Virus record (IMG/VR): IMGVR_UViG_3300043419_002109
Coordinates: 1-40,569 of that record
Source: a virus
Reading direction: 5' to 3' (one strand)
DNA length: 40,569 nucleotides
Part shown: positions 24,876-33,920 of the stretch, piece by piece
Layout: each line of letters starts with the position of its first letter
Position numbering within the stretch: position 1 is the stretch's first letter
Position numbers and translations under genes: made by a program
Notes under the pieces: generated by a model
Seen by the model: only the letters and a program-made list of their open reading frames with translations
The model's database searches: none
Told to the model about the DNA's origin: nothing

Positions 24876-25042
24876 TTTTTATCTCTATTATCCATTACAA
24901 TTCTCATACAACCATTACAAACAATAACTGGTCCTTCCTTAGTCATTACAACTTGACGATCACAGACACCTTGACAATCTTTTGTCATCACTGGCGCAAA
25001 ATCTTTAAATGGATCTTCTTTTCTTGGTCTTAAATGCTTCAT
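24872..25042 (-). CDS. Small zinc-ribbon-like protein
   Basis: 56 residues. Four cysteines in the arrangement C-x3-C (DCQGVC) and C-x2-C (VCNGC), about 15 residues apart, suggest a small zinc ribbon. The start MKHLRPRKEDP is supported by TATATTTG 4 bases upstream and by the ATGA overlap with the rhomboid gene downstream. It may be a partner or regulator of the rhomboid, or an unrelated nucleic-acid-binding protein. Confidence 0.75.
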   Translation of the reverse strand: MKHLRPRKEDPFKDFAPVMTKDCQGVCDRQVVMTKEGPVIVCNGCMRIVMDNRDKK

Positions 25043-25046
25043 TTAG

Positions 25047-25054
25047 CAAATATA
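25047..25054 (-). promoter_or_regulatory. -7 box, leaderless spacing
   Basis: TATATTTG on the minus strand, 4 bases before the ATG at 25042. The -33 box is not clear. Confidence 0.55.
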
Positions 25055-25060
25055 CAAAAA

Positions 25061-25414
25061 TTAAATTATCTTTTTAATAATTAAATGTCTTTTTATTGAT
25101 TTTAGTGTAGAAATTATTTCTTCAACTTCTCTGTCAGGTGGATATATCATTTCAGACTTATCGGTATAAACTGCGATGTGTTTATCTATAACTTTTTGGT
25201 TAAGTTCTTTCTTATTGTAGTTAATCCAATCTTCTTTTATATAATGAGGCATTTGACTAACATCCATTACTTTTTCAATATCATCCTCAATTATATAATA
25301 GTCTTCATCATCACTTATGATAATGGTTGCTATATCAATTAAAGTATGATGTTGTACTTCAGTTGATATAGAAATTTCTTTCCAGGGTGAAAGATTAATT
25401 GATCTTTGATTCAT
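25061..25414 (-). CDS. Hypothetical protein
   Basis: 117 residues, acidic in the middle (ISDDEDYYIIEDDIE), not recognised. The C-terminus, IKRHLIIKKII, is a weak variant of the recurrent tag. It starts 15 bases after the stop of the topoisomerase medium-subunit gene and is probably cotranscribed with it. Confidence 0.7.
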   Translation of the reverse strand: MNQRSINLSPWKEISISTEVQHHTLIDIATIIISDDEDYYIIEDDIEKVMDVSQMPHYIKEDWINYNKKELNQKVIDKHIAVYTDKSEMIYPPDREVEEIISTLKSIKRHLIIKKII

Positions 25415-25428
25415 CTTAGATATTCAAT

Positions 25429-26772
25429 TTATTTGAATTTCTTTTTCAATTCAGTTAAATCTAATAAGTACATATCTTTAGGATCAGTTGCTTCTAAGAT
25501 TTTAATTTCTTCTTTCTTAGTAGTAAAATCCTCTTTAATCTTTTCATACATCTCTTTAGTCAAAGAGTAGATAGGCATTCTCAATAAGTAATCATATGAA
25601 TCATCAATCTTATCCAAACCCATTGCTTCAATGCCTTCAATGATGAGGGCTTTAGCAACATTGTTTACTTTTAACTTACCATCAATAATGGCTTTAATAA
25701 ATCGACCACGATTAGAAAGTATTTTCAACTCTCTGTTCATTTTATCTAATAAGAATTGTTTTCTTTTGTGATAATATTTTAACCTGAAGTTAACAAAGTA
25801 TTTAATGATGTCACTTGTATTTTCAAATATCATTAACTTACCAAACTCATCTAATGTTGAGAAGATTTCTGTAGATGATTCTTCTAACTTTAGTAACTTA
25901 ACTAACTTCTCATCATCTAACTTATCTAAATCAGCTCTTGTAAATTTAATAGTGTAATCAATATTATCTTTACAGTTGTCATCATAAGAAACAATTAATT
26001 TATCATCAACTAACTTATCTAATATTTCTTCATATTTTTCATAAGTCATTGAAGGAGGAAGTTCACTAATCTTAACAGTAGAAGTATTTGCTCTATCAAA
26101 CTTACCTCTAATCATCCATCTTTTATTATTCTCAGAATCTTGAACAAACTCACCAGTGAATCCATTTAGAGATGGTTTAACTTCACCAGGATTCTTATCA
26201 GCAAGTACTTTAACACAAGCATCAATGATACTTTTAATATCTCTATTAAGAACATTAGAAGCAAATCCTACAGCAATACCAGATGAGCCATTTAATAATA
26301 CGGTTGGTACAATTGGTAAGAAAAATCTTGGTTCAATTGATTCACCCTCTTCTTCTTTGTATTCAAGAAGTTCAAAGTCTTTATAAATCAATCTAAAGTT
26401 TTCAGATAGTTTAGTACCGATATAACGAGGCGCACCAGCTTGAGGTGAACGTAATGATCCAAACTGACCATCTTCTTCTAATAAAGCCGCATTGTTCTTA
26501 AATCGTTGAGCCATTGTGATAATAGCATTCTCTAAAGAAGCATTACCGTGATGGTAGAAAGCATCAGATGCTACTTTACCGGCTAGTTGAAATACTTTAA
26601 GTGCTTTTTCACTACCATTCTTCCAGATATCGTTTGAAACGTGAATAATTTTTCGTTGAGTTGGTTTGAAACCATCAATAACAGAAGGGATAGCTCTACC
26701 TTCAATTGAATACATTGCGAACTCCTTATACTCATTGGCTAAGAAATCAGATATTGTTTTTTCTGTCATCAT
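25429..26772 (-). CDS. 52: DNA topoisomerase II medium subunit (T4 gp52-like)
   Basis: 447 residues, almost the length of T4 gp52. The GyrA/ParC-type breakage-reunion domain is complete: RAIPSVIDGFKPTQRKIIH at residues 26-44, YHHGNASLENAI at 73-84, and the catalytic tyrosine Y117 in APRYIGTKLS, which links covalently to cut DNA. GSSGIAVGFASN follows. The gyrase-type beta-propeller is absent, as in T4. It acts with the large subunit encoded divergently at 29305. A CATATATAAAC element lies just upstream of the ATG. Confidence 0.95.
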   Translation of the reverse strand: MMTEKTISDFLANEYKEFAMYSIEGRAIPSVIDGFKPTQRKIIHVSNDIWKNGSEKALKVFQLAGKVASDAFYHHGNASLENAIITMAQRFKNNAALLEEDGQFGSLRSPQAGAPRYIGTKLSENFRLIYKDFELLEYKEEEGESIEPRFFLPIVPTVLLNGSSGIAVGFASNVLNRDIKSIIDACVKVLADKNPGEVKPSLNGFTGEFVQDSENNKRWMIRGKFDRANTSTVKISELPPSMTYEKYEEILDKLVDDKLIVSYDDNCKDNIDYTIKFTRADLDKLDDEKLVKLLKLEESSTEIFSTLDEFGKLMIFENTSDIIKYFVNFRLKYYHKRKQFLLDKMNRELKILSNRGRFIKAIIDGKLKVNNVAKALIIEGIEAMGLDKIDDSYDYLLRMPIYSLTKEMYEKIKEDFTTKKEEIKILEATDPKDMYLLDLTELKKKFK

Positions 26773-26809
26773 ACGTTTATATATGATAAAAATGTTTGTT
26801 TGTTTTAGA

Positions 26810-27544
26810 TTATCCGATCACGACTAACTTAATCTCACCATCTAAATCTTCATATAAAAATGAACAGGTCTCACAGAAATCACCTGTGTTGTAGTAGGTT
26901 TTTTCTCCTATTTTTTCAATTGCTGGTGTGTGAATATGTCCAATCATAATTGAATCACAATCAACCTCATCTAATTTTCTAAGTGATAAAATTTTGAAGT
27001 CATTAATAAATGTTATAGCATTCTTAACTTTATATTTGAGATATTGAGATAAAGACCAATATTCTAAACCTACAATTTTTCTTAACCAGTTATAAGCTTT
27101 GTTAATCTTAAAACTAAATTCGTAAGCCCAGTCACCTAAGACATATAAAAAAGGATGTAATCTGATAAAACCATCAAACTGGTCACCGTGACAAATGTAT
27201 ATTTTCTCACCTTTAGATGTTTCATAATACATCTCATCACAAATAGTTATATCACCAATATTTATATTCTCATCTTTTATTAAACCTCTTAAATAGAAAT
27301 CATGATTGCCTAATATGTAAGTAACATTAACTCCTTTTCTGGATGCTCTTAAAACTTTTTGAATAACTGTTGAATGATTAGCATTCCAATAGAATTTCTT
27401 TTTTAATGATGTTAAATCGATGAAGTCTCCAACGATTACTAAATTTTCATATTCATAGTCTCTCAAAACTTCAAGTAGTTTTTCTGGTTGTGATTTGTGG
27501 TTACCTAAATGTATATCAGATACAAATAATGTTTTAACTTTCAT
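26810..27544 (-). CDS. Metallophosphoesterase, LpxH-like
   Basis: 244 residues with every calcineurin-type metal motif: SDIHLG (8-13), GDFIDL, GNHD, CHGDQFD and GHIHTP. The overall pattern matches UDP-2,3-diacylglucosamine hydrolase-like phosphoesterases, which act in lipid A or related glycolipid pathways. It overlaps the upstream glycosyltransferase by 11 bases; this pairing is common in Bacteroidota, suggesting one glycolipid pathway. The actual substrate is unproven. Confidence 0.85.
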   Translation of the reverse strand: MKVKTLFVSDIHLGNHKSQPEKLLEVLRDYEYENLVIVGDFIDLTSLKKKFYWNANHSTVIQKVLRASRKGVNVTYILGNHDFYLRGLIKDENINIGDITICDEMYYETSKGEKIYICHGDQFDGFIRLHPFLYVLGDWAYEFSFKINKAYNWLRKIVGLEYWSLSQYLKYKVKNAITFINDFKILSLRKLDEVDCDSIMIGHIHTPAIEKIGEKTYYNTGDFCETCSFLYEDLDGEIKLVVIG

Positions 27545-28469
27545 ATATCTCTTTTATTTTAGTAACTATACTTTCAATTGGATTAATCCATTCATAATCT
27601 ATTTTAGTATAATTATTTAACCAATTTTCTAAATTTTCAGAAGTTAAGTCATCTGTATAGATACCTAACTTATTTAACTTTGTAGCATTATCAATTTGTT
27701 CAAACTGACCTTTTATTGGAATTGACCATAGTCTTTTACCTAAAACAAGAGCCTCAGATGTTGTTGAGAATCCAGAAGCAGTTATAACTCCAGAACATCT
27801 AAGTAAGTCAGACTGAAATGAATCTTTATTTGATTTTTTGAATTCTATATTGTTATAAACGTAATCTACAATAACATCACTACTATAAACTTTGAATTTT
27901 TTATCTGAGTATTTAAGTTCATTCTTAATATGTTCCAAACTGTAAGCGGCTAAGTAAACTAAATAGAAATCTTCATCAGATACTTTACCATTCAAGAACT
28001 TCTCAGATATAATAGGCTGATAACCATTTGTATAATCTAAAGGTATATAATAATCACAAGGAGCAAAGTATTTAATAAAAAGAGATTCTAAAAAACTTGA
28101 TTTTGTAATTGAAACTTGATTTGAAATACCTATTGATCTTACCTTGTACTTTTTAGCAGAGTAAGCACTTATAGGTTCAAAGTCAGAGATAACTAAATCA
28201 TATCCACTACAATCATAATTTATATCTTTTATTAATTTAAATAAATTTAATGATAATGTTGTTTTAAGTTTATTGATTCTACCAGACTTGTTAAAATACA
28301 TTGACAAACCTTTGAACTTCTTAATGTAATCTGGTAATTCTATACTGTAGTTACCACCAGAGGCAATAACATCAACTTCATAACCTTTAGCCTTTAGTTG
28401 ATTTATCAATTCTAAAGATCTTGTTATATGTCCGTTTCCATTAAGTTGTATTCCGTATAAAATTTTCAT
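27534..28469 (-). CDS. GT-B glycosyltransferase
   Basis: 311 residues starting MKILYGIQLNGNGHITRSLELINQL, the glycine-rich N-terminal loop of GT-B (Glyco_trans_1_3-type) enzymes. The C-terminal donor site is visible as ITASGFSTTSEALVLGKRLWSIP, then QFEQIDNA. It likely transfers a sugar from a nucleotide donor to a lipid or envelope acceptor. It is translationally coupled to the LpxH-like phosphoesterase. A TTG codon immediately upstream is less likely as the start. Confidence 0.85.
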   Translation of the reverse strand: MKILYGIQLNGNGHITRSLELINQLKAKGYEVDVIASGGNYSIELPDYIKKFKGLSMYFNKSGRINKLKTTLSLNLFKLIKDINYDCSGYDLVISDFEPISAYSAKKYKVRSIGISNQVSITKSSFLESLFIKYFAPCDYYIPLDYTNGYQPIISEKFLNGKVSDEDFYLVYLAAYSLEHIKNELKYSDKKFKVYSSDVIVDYVYNNIEFKKSNKDSFQSDLLRCSGVITASGFSTTSEALVLGKRLWSIPIKGQFEQIDNATKLNKLGIYTDDLTSENLENWLNNYTKIDYEWINPIESIVTKIKEIYES

Positions 28470-28566
28470 CAATATATCTATTCATGTATAAAAGTCATTT
28501 TTAATAAAGTTCTTTAATTCTTAAAAATTACACTGATTTTTCAATGTTATTTTTATGCTAAGTAAA

Positions 28567-28577
28567 AATAATATATA
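28567..28577 (+). promoter_or_regulatory. TATATA-type element
   Basis: AATAATATATA followed by CATT and ATG at 28582. The string TAATATATACATTATGA is shared exactly with the element before the gene at 39949. The remaining ~100 bases of the divergent gap (28470-28566) show nothing recognisable. Confidence 0.55.
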
Positions 28578-28581
28578 CATT

Positions 28582-29247
28582 ATGAGACTTAAAAAATATG
28601 ACGATTTTTTGATTTTAGAGAAGTTTGATAGTAATATCAAGGCTGAACTTATAAAATTAGGTGTAACTGATGAAAAAGAAATCAACACATATTTATATCA
28701 CGCTCATAGAGGTCATTTAGCAAAATACTTAGAAGAAAATGGTAAAGTATTTACATTTGGTATGTTAAATGCCTTATTCAAAGATGCTAGAGCCGCTAAA
28801 AAAGGAACTGAACTTAAAGTAGGTATTATTAAAGCCGTACATAGAATTGTTCCGATGTTATTAGCACCTTTCTTTCCAATATTAGCAATTTTTGGTTATG
28901 TTTTAGGAACATCAAGAGCATTTAATAAAGTTGTTGCTCCTATCTTAGCAGATCCAGGACACGATTATCCAGACTTCTTAAAGAAAGTTATTGACGCAAC
29001 AATGAGAATCGCTGAAGGTGATTTAACTACCGAAAAAGATAGATTCACAAGAGCATTCGTTGTATCCGATAGATTAGTAGAAGCAATTAAACCAGAAGTT
29101 CTACAAAAGTTTTCATTAGAGTTATCTGAGAAGATGGCTAATATGGATTCTAATATGGAAGTTCCTCAACACTATATTGAAAATGAACTAAAAGATTATT
29201 TAAATAGAAACTTTGAAGTTAATCCCGAAATTCCTCTAAAAGATTAA
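28582..29247 (+). CDS. Putative internal head protein with capsid-targeting peptide
   Basis: 221 residues from MRLKKYDDFLILEKFD. The start resembles the T4 capsid-targeting peptide M-K-[TK]-Y-x-E-F-[IL]-x-E, cut in T4 by the gp21 protease after an (I/L)-x-E site; ILE at residues 11-13 could serve. A hydrophobic region (IVPMLLAPFFPILAIFGYVLG, about 94-114) could insert in a membrane after ejection. The rest is helical and charged. An upstream TTG start at 28555 would put the promoter-like element inside the gene and is rejected. The packaging role is inferred from the peptide alone. Confidence 0.7.
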   Translation: MRLKKYDDFLILEKFDSNIKAELIKLGVTDEKEINTYLYHAHRGHLAKYLEENGKVFTFGMLNALFKDARAAKKGTELKVGIIKAVHRIVPMLLAPFFPILAIFGYVLGTSRAFNKVVAPILADPGHDYPDFLKKVIDATMRIAEGDLTTEKDRFTRAFVVSDRLVEAIKPEVLQKFSLELSEKMANMDSNMEVPQHYIENELKDYLNRNFEVNPEIPLKD

Positions 29248-29304
29248 ATTCCTAAACAAAAGAAATTATTTACCATATATACTTAAAATTCTAAGTTAAG
29301 TAAA

Positions 29305-31149
29305 ATGTCAGTAGATAAGAAGTTCAAAAAGTTAGATGATATTGACCACGTTATATTAAGACCTGGTATGTATATCGGTTCTATTAAACCTCACAAAGCT
29401 ACTAAATGGATAGTTGAAGATGATAAAATGATTCAAAAAGAAGTAACCTATAATCCAGGTTTACTTAAAATTTTTGATGAGATTGTTACCAACTCTGTAG
29501 ATGAAAGCAAAAGAGCAGGTTCTAAATTAAATACTGTTAAAGTAAATATTGATAGAACAACAAACTACATAAACATCTGGGACAATGGTGGTATTCCTGT
29601 AGTTAAACACACACAACATAAAGAGTGGATTCCCGAGATGATATTCTCGAATCTTAAAGCAGGTTCTAACTTCAACGATGAAGAACAAAGAACTGGTGCT
29701 GGTACAAACGGTGTAGGTTCTACACTTACTAACATTTATTCAAAAGAATTTACTGTAACTACTTGTGACGGAGTGAATCACTTTACACAAACTTTCTCTA
29801 ATAATATGAGAAAAAGAACTGCGGCTAAAGTTAAGAAATCTACAAAAGGATTCACTGAAATCAATTACCTAATTGATTTCGAAAAGTTTGCCATAACTGG
29901 AATCGATGATGACCACTTTAAGATGCTTGAGAAAAGAGTTTATGATATTGCGGCTTGTAATACCAATCTTAAAGTTTATTTTAACGGTAAGTTAGTCAAT
30001 ATCAAAACATTTGAAGATTACATTAAGTATTATACTAAAGACTTCTTCTACGAAGCTAAGAAAGATAAAACTTGGTCTTTAGGTATAGCTCTTTCTAACA
30101 ATGGATTCCAACAAGTCAGTTTCGCCAACTCTACCGATACTTATGATGGTGGTACTCACGTTGATTATGTGATGAATCAAATCATTGCTCAGTTAAGAGA
30201 GTTCTTTATGAAGAAACATAAAGTAGATGTAAGACCTGGTGAATTAAGGAATCATATGTTTCTATTCCTAGATTCTACTGTAATTAATCCATCATTCTCT
30301 TCTCAAACTAAAGAGAAACTTATCACTGAGATTAAAGACTTTGGTTCTACTTTTGAAGTCACTAATAAATTAATTCAATCAATTATTAAATCTGAAATAG
30401 TTAATTCTATCTTAGATTGGATTCAACAAAAGAAAAGTGCTGAAGAATCTAAATTACAAAGAGACTTAAATAAGAAACTTGACAAGATTAAAGTTGAGAA
30501 GCTTATTGATGCTAAAGGTAAAGACAGATGGAAGTACTCAATTGGTTTATTTGAAGGTGATTCTGCTATCTCTGCTTTCAGAAAGTATAGAGATCCACAA
30601 ACAATGGGAGCCTTTGCTCTTAAAGGCAAGTTTGTAAATGTATCTGAAATGACTAATCAAAAATTAGTTCAAAATACAGAAGTTGTTAATTTAATGGCGG
30701 CTATTGGTTTGAAATTAGGACAAAGAATTGAATTAAAAGATTTAAGATATGGTAGAATACTTTTCTATGTAGATGCTGATGTTGATGGAAATTCAATCGC
30801 TGGATTGCTTCTAAACTTTTTCTACAAGTACTGGCCTGATATGTTTGAGAGACGAATGATTTATAAAGTTGAAACTCCTATCGTAGTTGCTGTTCCAAAA
30901 GCTAAAACTAAAAAGAAAGTTCTTTTCTATACTCAAACAGAATATAATGATTGGGCCGCTAAGAACGACTTGAAGAACTATGAGATTAAGTATAAGAAAG
31001 GTTTAGCCGCACTTGTTGATGATGAGTATCAAGATATTATCAATAGTCCTAAAATGACTTTAATCTCAAAAGATGATATGTCAGCTAATTCTTTAGATAT
31101 ATGGTTTGGTAAAAACTCTGACCTAAGAAAAACAGAGTTGCTAAAGTAA
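29305..31149 (+). CDS. 39: DNA topoisomerase II large subunit (T4 gp39/gp60-like, one chain)
   Basis: 614 residues. The GHKL ATPase domain shows RPGMYIGS (19-26), the Mg-binding EIVTNSVDE helix, DNGGIP and GAGTNGVGSTLTN (ATP lid). The TOPRIM domain has E417 in EGDSA and D490/D492/D494 in DADVDG. In T4 this protein is split between gp39 (516 residues) and gp60; here one uninterrupted frame covers both. It pairs with the gp52-like subunit to relax and untangle phage DNA. Confidence 0.95.
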   Translation: MSVDKKFKKLDDIDHVILRPGMYIGSIKPHKATKWIVEDDKMIQKEVTYNPGLLKIFDEIVTNSVDESKRAGSKLNTVKVNIDRTTNYINIWDNGGIPVVKHTQHKEWIPEMIFSNLKAGSNFNDEEQRTGAGTNGVGSTLTNIYSKEFTVTTCDGVNHFTQTFSNNMRKRTAAKVKKSTKGFTEINYLIDFEKFAITGIDDDHFKMLEKRVYDIAACNTNLKVYFNGKLVNIKTFEDYIKYYTKDFFYEAKKDKTWSLGIALSNNGFQQVSFANSTDTYDGGTHVDYVMNQIIAQLREFFMKKHKVDVRPGELRNHMFLFLDSTVINPSFSSQTKEKLITEIKDFGSTFEVTNKLIQSIIKSEIVNSILDWIQQKKSAEESKLQRDLNKKLDKIKVEKLIDAKGKDRWKYSIGLFEGDSAISAFRKYRDPQTMGAFALKGKFVNVSEMTNQKLVQNTEVVNLMAAIGLKLGQRIELKDLRYGRILFYVDADVDGNSIAGLLLNFFYKYWPDMFERRMIYKVETPIVVAVPKAKTKKKVLFYTQTEYNDWAAKNDLKNYEIKYKKGLAALVDDEYQDIINSPKMTLISKDDMSANSLDIWFGKNSDLRKTELLK

Positions 31150-31168
31150 TTTAGTTTTACTATCTTTG
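31137..31168 (+). promoter_or_regulatory. Bacteroidota-type promoter, leaderless spacing
   Basis: GTTG (31137-31140), 20 bases, TATCTTTG (31161-31168), then 4 bases to the ATG at 31173. The -33 box lies in the end of the topoisomerase gene. Confidence 0.75.
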
Positions 31169-31172
31169 CCTG

Positions 31173-31502
31173 ATGATCCGAAATAGAGCATGGCGTAGGT
31201 ATATGGAAGAACGAATAGTCATTCGTAGAATGTCTCGCGCTGTTTGTACCAATAGGTGGTGGCGAGGATTTAGAGATGTTAATGACATTAATCATCAAAG
31301 ACCTACTATAGCAATTTATATCGGAACTGAAATACACTTTAGAGCTAAAACTCACACCACTACAAAGTGGGACACTAAACACAAAGTAAAATACTCTCCA
31401 AACAAAGACCAAGGTTATTATCGTGATGAAGGTAATGGTCAAACCAGAGAAAAACAAAAAAGATTATTTTTGAAGATATTAAAAGAGAATGGACTTAAAT
31501 AA
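31173..31502 (+). CDS. Small arginine-rich protein
   Basis: 109 residues, highly basic, starting MIRNRAWRRYMEERIVIRRM with three Trp and many Arg in the first 32 residues. It may bind nucleic acid. No family can be named with confidence. A full promoter with leaderless spacing fixes the start. Its end overlaps the next gene by 14 bases. Confidence 0.72.
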   Translation: MIRNRAWRRYMEERIVIRRMSRAVCTNRWWRGFRDVNDINHQRPTIAIYIGTEIHFRAKTHTTTKWDTKHKVKYSPNKDQGYYRDEGNGQTREKQKRLFLKILKENGLK

Positions 31503-32034
31503 CTTAATACCAGATAAATTTAGACCTTTAGTCAATCCTACTTGGGTTGTTAAAGGTAAATTTGTTATGTTCAAAAAATATGAACATATACCGGTTTGTT
31601 TTGTTGAGGATGATATAGTTTATGTTTTTTTAGACAATAGAGTTTCAAACGCAATAGTAAAATTAGTTAAACATTTAATAAACATAGGTGTTGAGTTTTA
31701 CTTTACAACAACAGAGTTATCAAATCCTAAAGGAGTTTTAGAAGAAGATTATTATGATAAAGTTATTAGACACTATCTATACTCACATGCTCAAGTTGAG
31801 TTTTTTGACGGATTCAAAAAGATTGACTTTGACTTAATTAACAATATGGTTAAGTGGACTGATAAAGAAAACTGCTTTGATAAAGTTAAAGCCAATTATG
31901 AATCAATTAGTAAGAAAGTAGAGAGAAAAGAATATGATTATTTTTCAAATAATTATTCATATGAATACAAAGAAGAAATAAGAGAAGAGTTTCAAAGTCT
32001 TTATCGCCATATTCAAATTAGTAAGATTATCTAA
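31489..32034 (+). CDS. Hypothetical protein, variant C-terminal tag
   Basis: 181 residues, alpha/beta, with no family recognised. The N-terminal part (WVVKGKFVMFKKYEHIPVCF) looks beta-rich and the second half helical. It ends LYRHIQISKII, a recognisable but divergent tag. Its ATG lies inside the last codons of the arginine-rich gene, so it is coupled. Confidence 0.7.
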   Translation: MDLNNLIPDKFRPLVNPTWVVKGKFVMFKKYEHIPVCFVEDDIVYVFLDNRVSNAIVKLVKHLINIGVEFYFTTTELSNPKGVLEEDYYDKVIRHYLYSHAQVEFFDGFKKIDFDLINNMVKWTDKENCFDKVKANYESISKKVERKEYDYFSNNYSYEYKEEIREEFQSLYRHIQISKII

Positions 32035-32063
32035 ACTTTCTATATGATGTTTATATAATTCCT

Positions 32064-32486
32064 ATGGGATTCGTAAACATAGCCGGACAAACAGTTCACA
32101 CAAGCGCAATAGGTGCTCCAGTATTTGGAACACCTTCTATATCAAGCTCAGTAGGTAATTCTGGAGTTATCAACATATCTGGTACAAATTCTTCAATCAC
32201 AACATCTACATTATCATCTGGTCAATATCTTACTTGGGGCGGTAGCACTATGAACTACTCAATTAATAAAACAACTTATCATGTTTTAGGTGAAGATATT
32301 GAAGTTGATGGTTATGGTGATCCACATCTTGCTGTTGCTATTTCAACATTAAATGTTTTAGGTAAACCTTTTTACGATGAGTTAAAAAAGAATAACCTTA
32401 ACTTACCTTCAGAGATAGAAGAATATTTAGAAATTAAATTCAAAATTTTAGAAAGAGATAGAAAAATAAAAGAGATTCTTAAATAG
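32064..32486 (+). CDS. Hypothetical protein with Gly/Ser/Thr-rich N-terminus, C-terminal tag
   Basis: 140 residues. The first ~75 are rich in Gly, Ser, Thr and Ile and look like extended beta structure, as in fibre or tail-associated proteins. The second half is helical and ends LERDRKIKEILK, one of the best tag copies. It ends in TAG, one of three such genes here; readthrough would add about 21 residues and bury the tag, a possible switch if the CUA tRNA works. A TTTATATAA element precedes it. Confidence 0.72.
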   Translation: MGFVNIAGQTVHTSAIGAPVFGTPSISSSVGNSGVINISGTNSSITTSTLSSGQYLTWGGSTMNYSINKTTYHVLGEDIEVDGYGDPHLAVAISTLNVLGKPFYDELKKNNLNLPSEIEEYLEIKFKILERDRKIKEILK

Positions 32487-32541
32487 ATTAGAAAAACAAA
32501 CCATCTTTATTTTAGTATAAAAATAAAATTAATAAAATCCA

Positions 32542-33516
32542 ATGATATGTGATTTAATAATAGATGGTAATTATATTCTAAGTAAGAATACATTCACACT
32601 ACACAAGAACAATTTATTGTTCGGCGCACTACATAAGTCATTAGAGAATACAATAAACAATTATAGAAAGTGGTACCCATTTGCTAATGTTTATCTTGTC
32701 TCTGATTCCAAAGAGAAATCTTGGAGAAAACAATTAACCACTGCTTACAAAGCTACTCGTAAAAAAGATTCTGATATTGACTGGCAATTCGTTTATAACG
32801 CTTACGGTGAATTCAAAGATTCTATGAGAGATTTAGTGAAAATTTTAGAAGCACCTCATGTTGAAGGTGATGACTGGATTTCATTCTTAGTTACTAAAGC
32901 TAATAAAGAAGGAAGATCAGCAATCATAGTTTCAAATGACTATGATATTAAACAAATTGTTAACTATGGTTTGGATCCATTGTACATTAACATTATGACT
33001 AATGAAATGTATAATAAAGAAAAACTCTTTTTACCAAGAAACTATCAAGTCTTTTTGAATAAAGTATCTAAACTACCAAGTGACGATATTTTTAGTCTAA
33101 ATGATAATACAGACTTCTTATTATTACTTGATAGATTTATTAACAAGTATGAAATCAACGAAATTGACCCAGTTGAATCTTTAATGATTAAAGTCATTTC
33201 AGGTGATACTTCAGATAATATCGGCTCTGTTTGGTCTGTTACTAAGAATGGAAAGAAAAGAGGTATTGGTGATAAAGGAGCTAAAACAATTTATGACGAA
33301 TATCTACAAGAGTTTGGTGAAGTAAACTTAGGCGATCCAGATTTATATGAGAATATAGCTGACTTAATCTGTGAAAAGAAAAAGTTAAGTAAAACTCAAA
33401 TTGAATCAATTGTAGAAAACATTAAAGGTAATATGAGATTAATCGATTTAAGATTACACAATTTACCAGATGAGATTATTAACAAAATGGAAACTGGTTA
33501 TTCAGTATTAAGATAA
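32542..33516 (+). CDS. rnh: RNase H / 5'-3' flap exonuclease (T4 Rnh-like)
   Basis: 324 residues, close to T4 RNase H (305). The FEN/PIN metal-binding acids are visible in IIDGNYI near the start, VEGDDWISF, VSNDYDIKQ and SGDTSDNIG, the last followed by the helix-hairpin-helix region KKRGIGDKGAKTIYDE. It removes RNA primers and flaps on the lagging strand. It is followed with one-base overlap by an unknown gene, as T4 rnh is followed by small replication and transcription genes. Confidence 0.93.
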   Translation: MICDLIIDGNYILSKNTFTLHKNNLLFGALHKSLENTINNYRKWYPFANVYLVSDSKEKSWRKQLTTAYKATRKKDSDIDWQFVYNAYGEFKDSMRDLVKILEAPHVEGDDWISFLVTKANKEGRSAIIVSNDYDIKQIVNYGLDPLYINIMTNEMYNKEKLFLPRNYQVFLNKVSKLPSDDIFSLNDNTDFLLLLDRFINKYEINEIDPVESLMIKVISGDTSDNIGSVWSVTKNGKKRGIGDKGAKTIYDEYLQEFGEVNLGDPDLYENIADLICEKKKLSKTQIESIVENIKGNMRLIDLRLHNLPDEIINKMETGYSVLR

Positions 33517-33911
33517 TGGCAGATTTGAAACTTGTAGGGAACGCAATGTTCTATAAAAAGAGTGATTGGGTAAATGTACCGGATGAAGAAAAGGAGTCTT
33601 GCTTCTTTATCTTCAACCGTTACTTTGCTAAAAAATTTCCCGAAAAGGCTCAACTTCTTAACCTAAAATCAATAGATAAGATAACCGCCATGAATTTATG
33701 GTATCAGTTTATGTTAAAGCAACCTTATCCAAATTGGTTTTGGTCTAAGAGTGAGAAAGGCGAAAAGTCTGAGATCATTGATAAGGATTACAAACTTCTT
33801 TTACAAAAACTTAAAATAAAAGATATTGATTTAGATTATCTAATTGAACATCATATCGACTTCATTAAAGAAGAACTCAAATATTACAAACAAATAGAAA
33901 AAGGAAATTAA
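33516..33911 (+). CDS. Hypothetical protein downstream of rnh
   Basis: 131 residues, helical, rich in aromatics (FFIFNRYFAKKFPEKAQLLN, NPW-like NWFW). Its ATG overlaps the TAA of the RNase H gene (TAATG), which suggests a linked role in replication. By position it recalls the dsbA/33/59 genes after T4 rnh, but no sequence match to these could be seen. No tag is present. Confidence 0.7.
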   Translation: MADLKLVGNAMFYKKSDWVNVPDEEKESCFFIFNRYFAKKFPEKAQLLNLKSIDKITAMNLWYQFMLKQPYPNWFWSKSEKGEKSEIIDKDYKLLLQKLKIKDIDLDYLIEHHIDFIKEELKYYKQIEKGN

Positions 33912-33920
33912 ATTAAAAAT

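Noticed and set aside
31029-31457. Minus-strand open frame opposite the arginine-rich gene
   Set aside because: It is antisense to the topoisomerase gene end and to a promoter-supported plus-strand gene.
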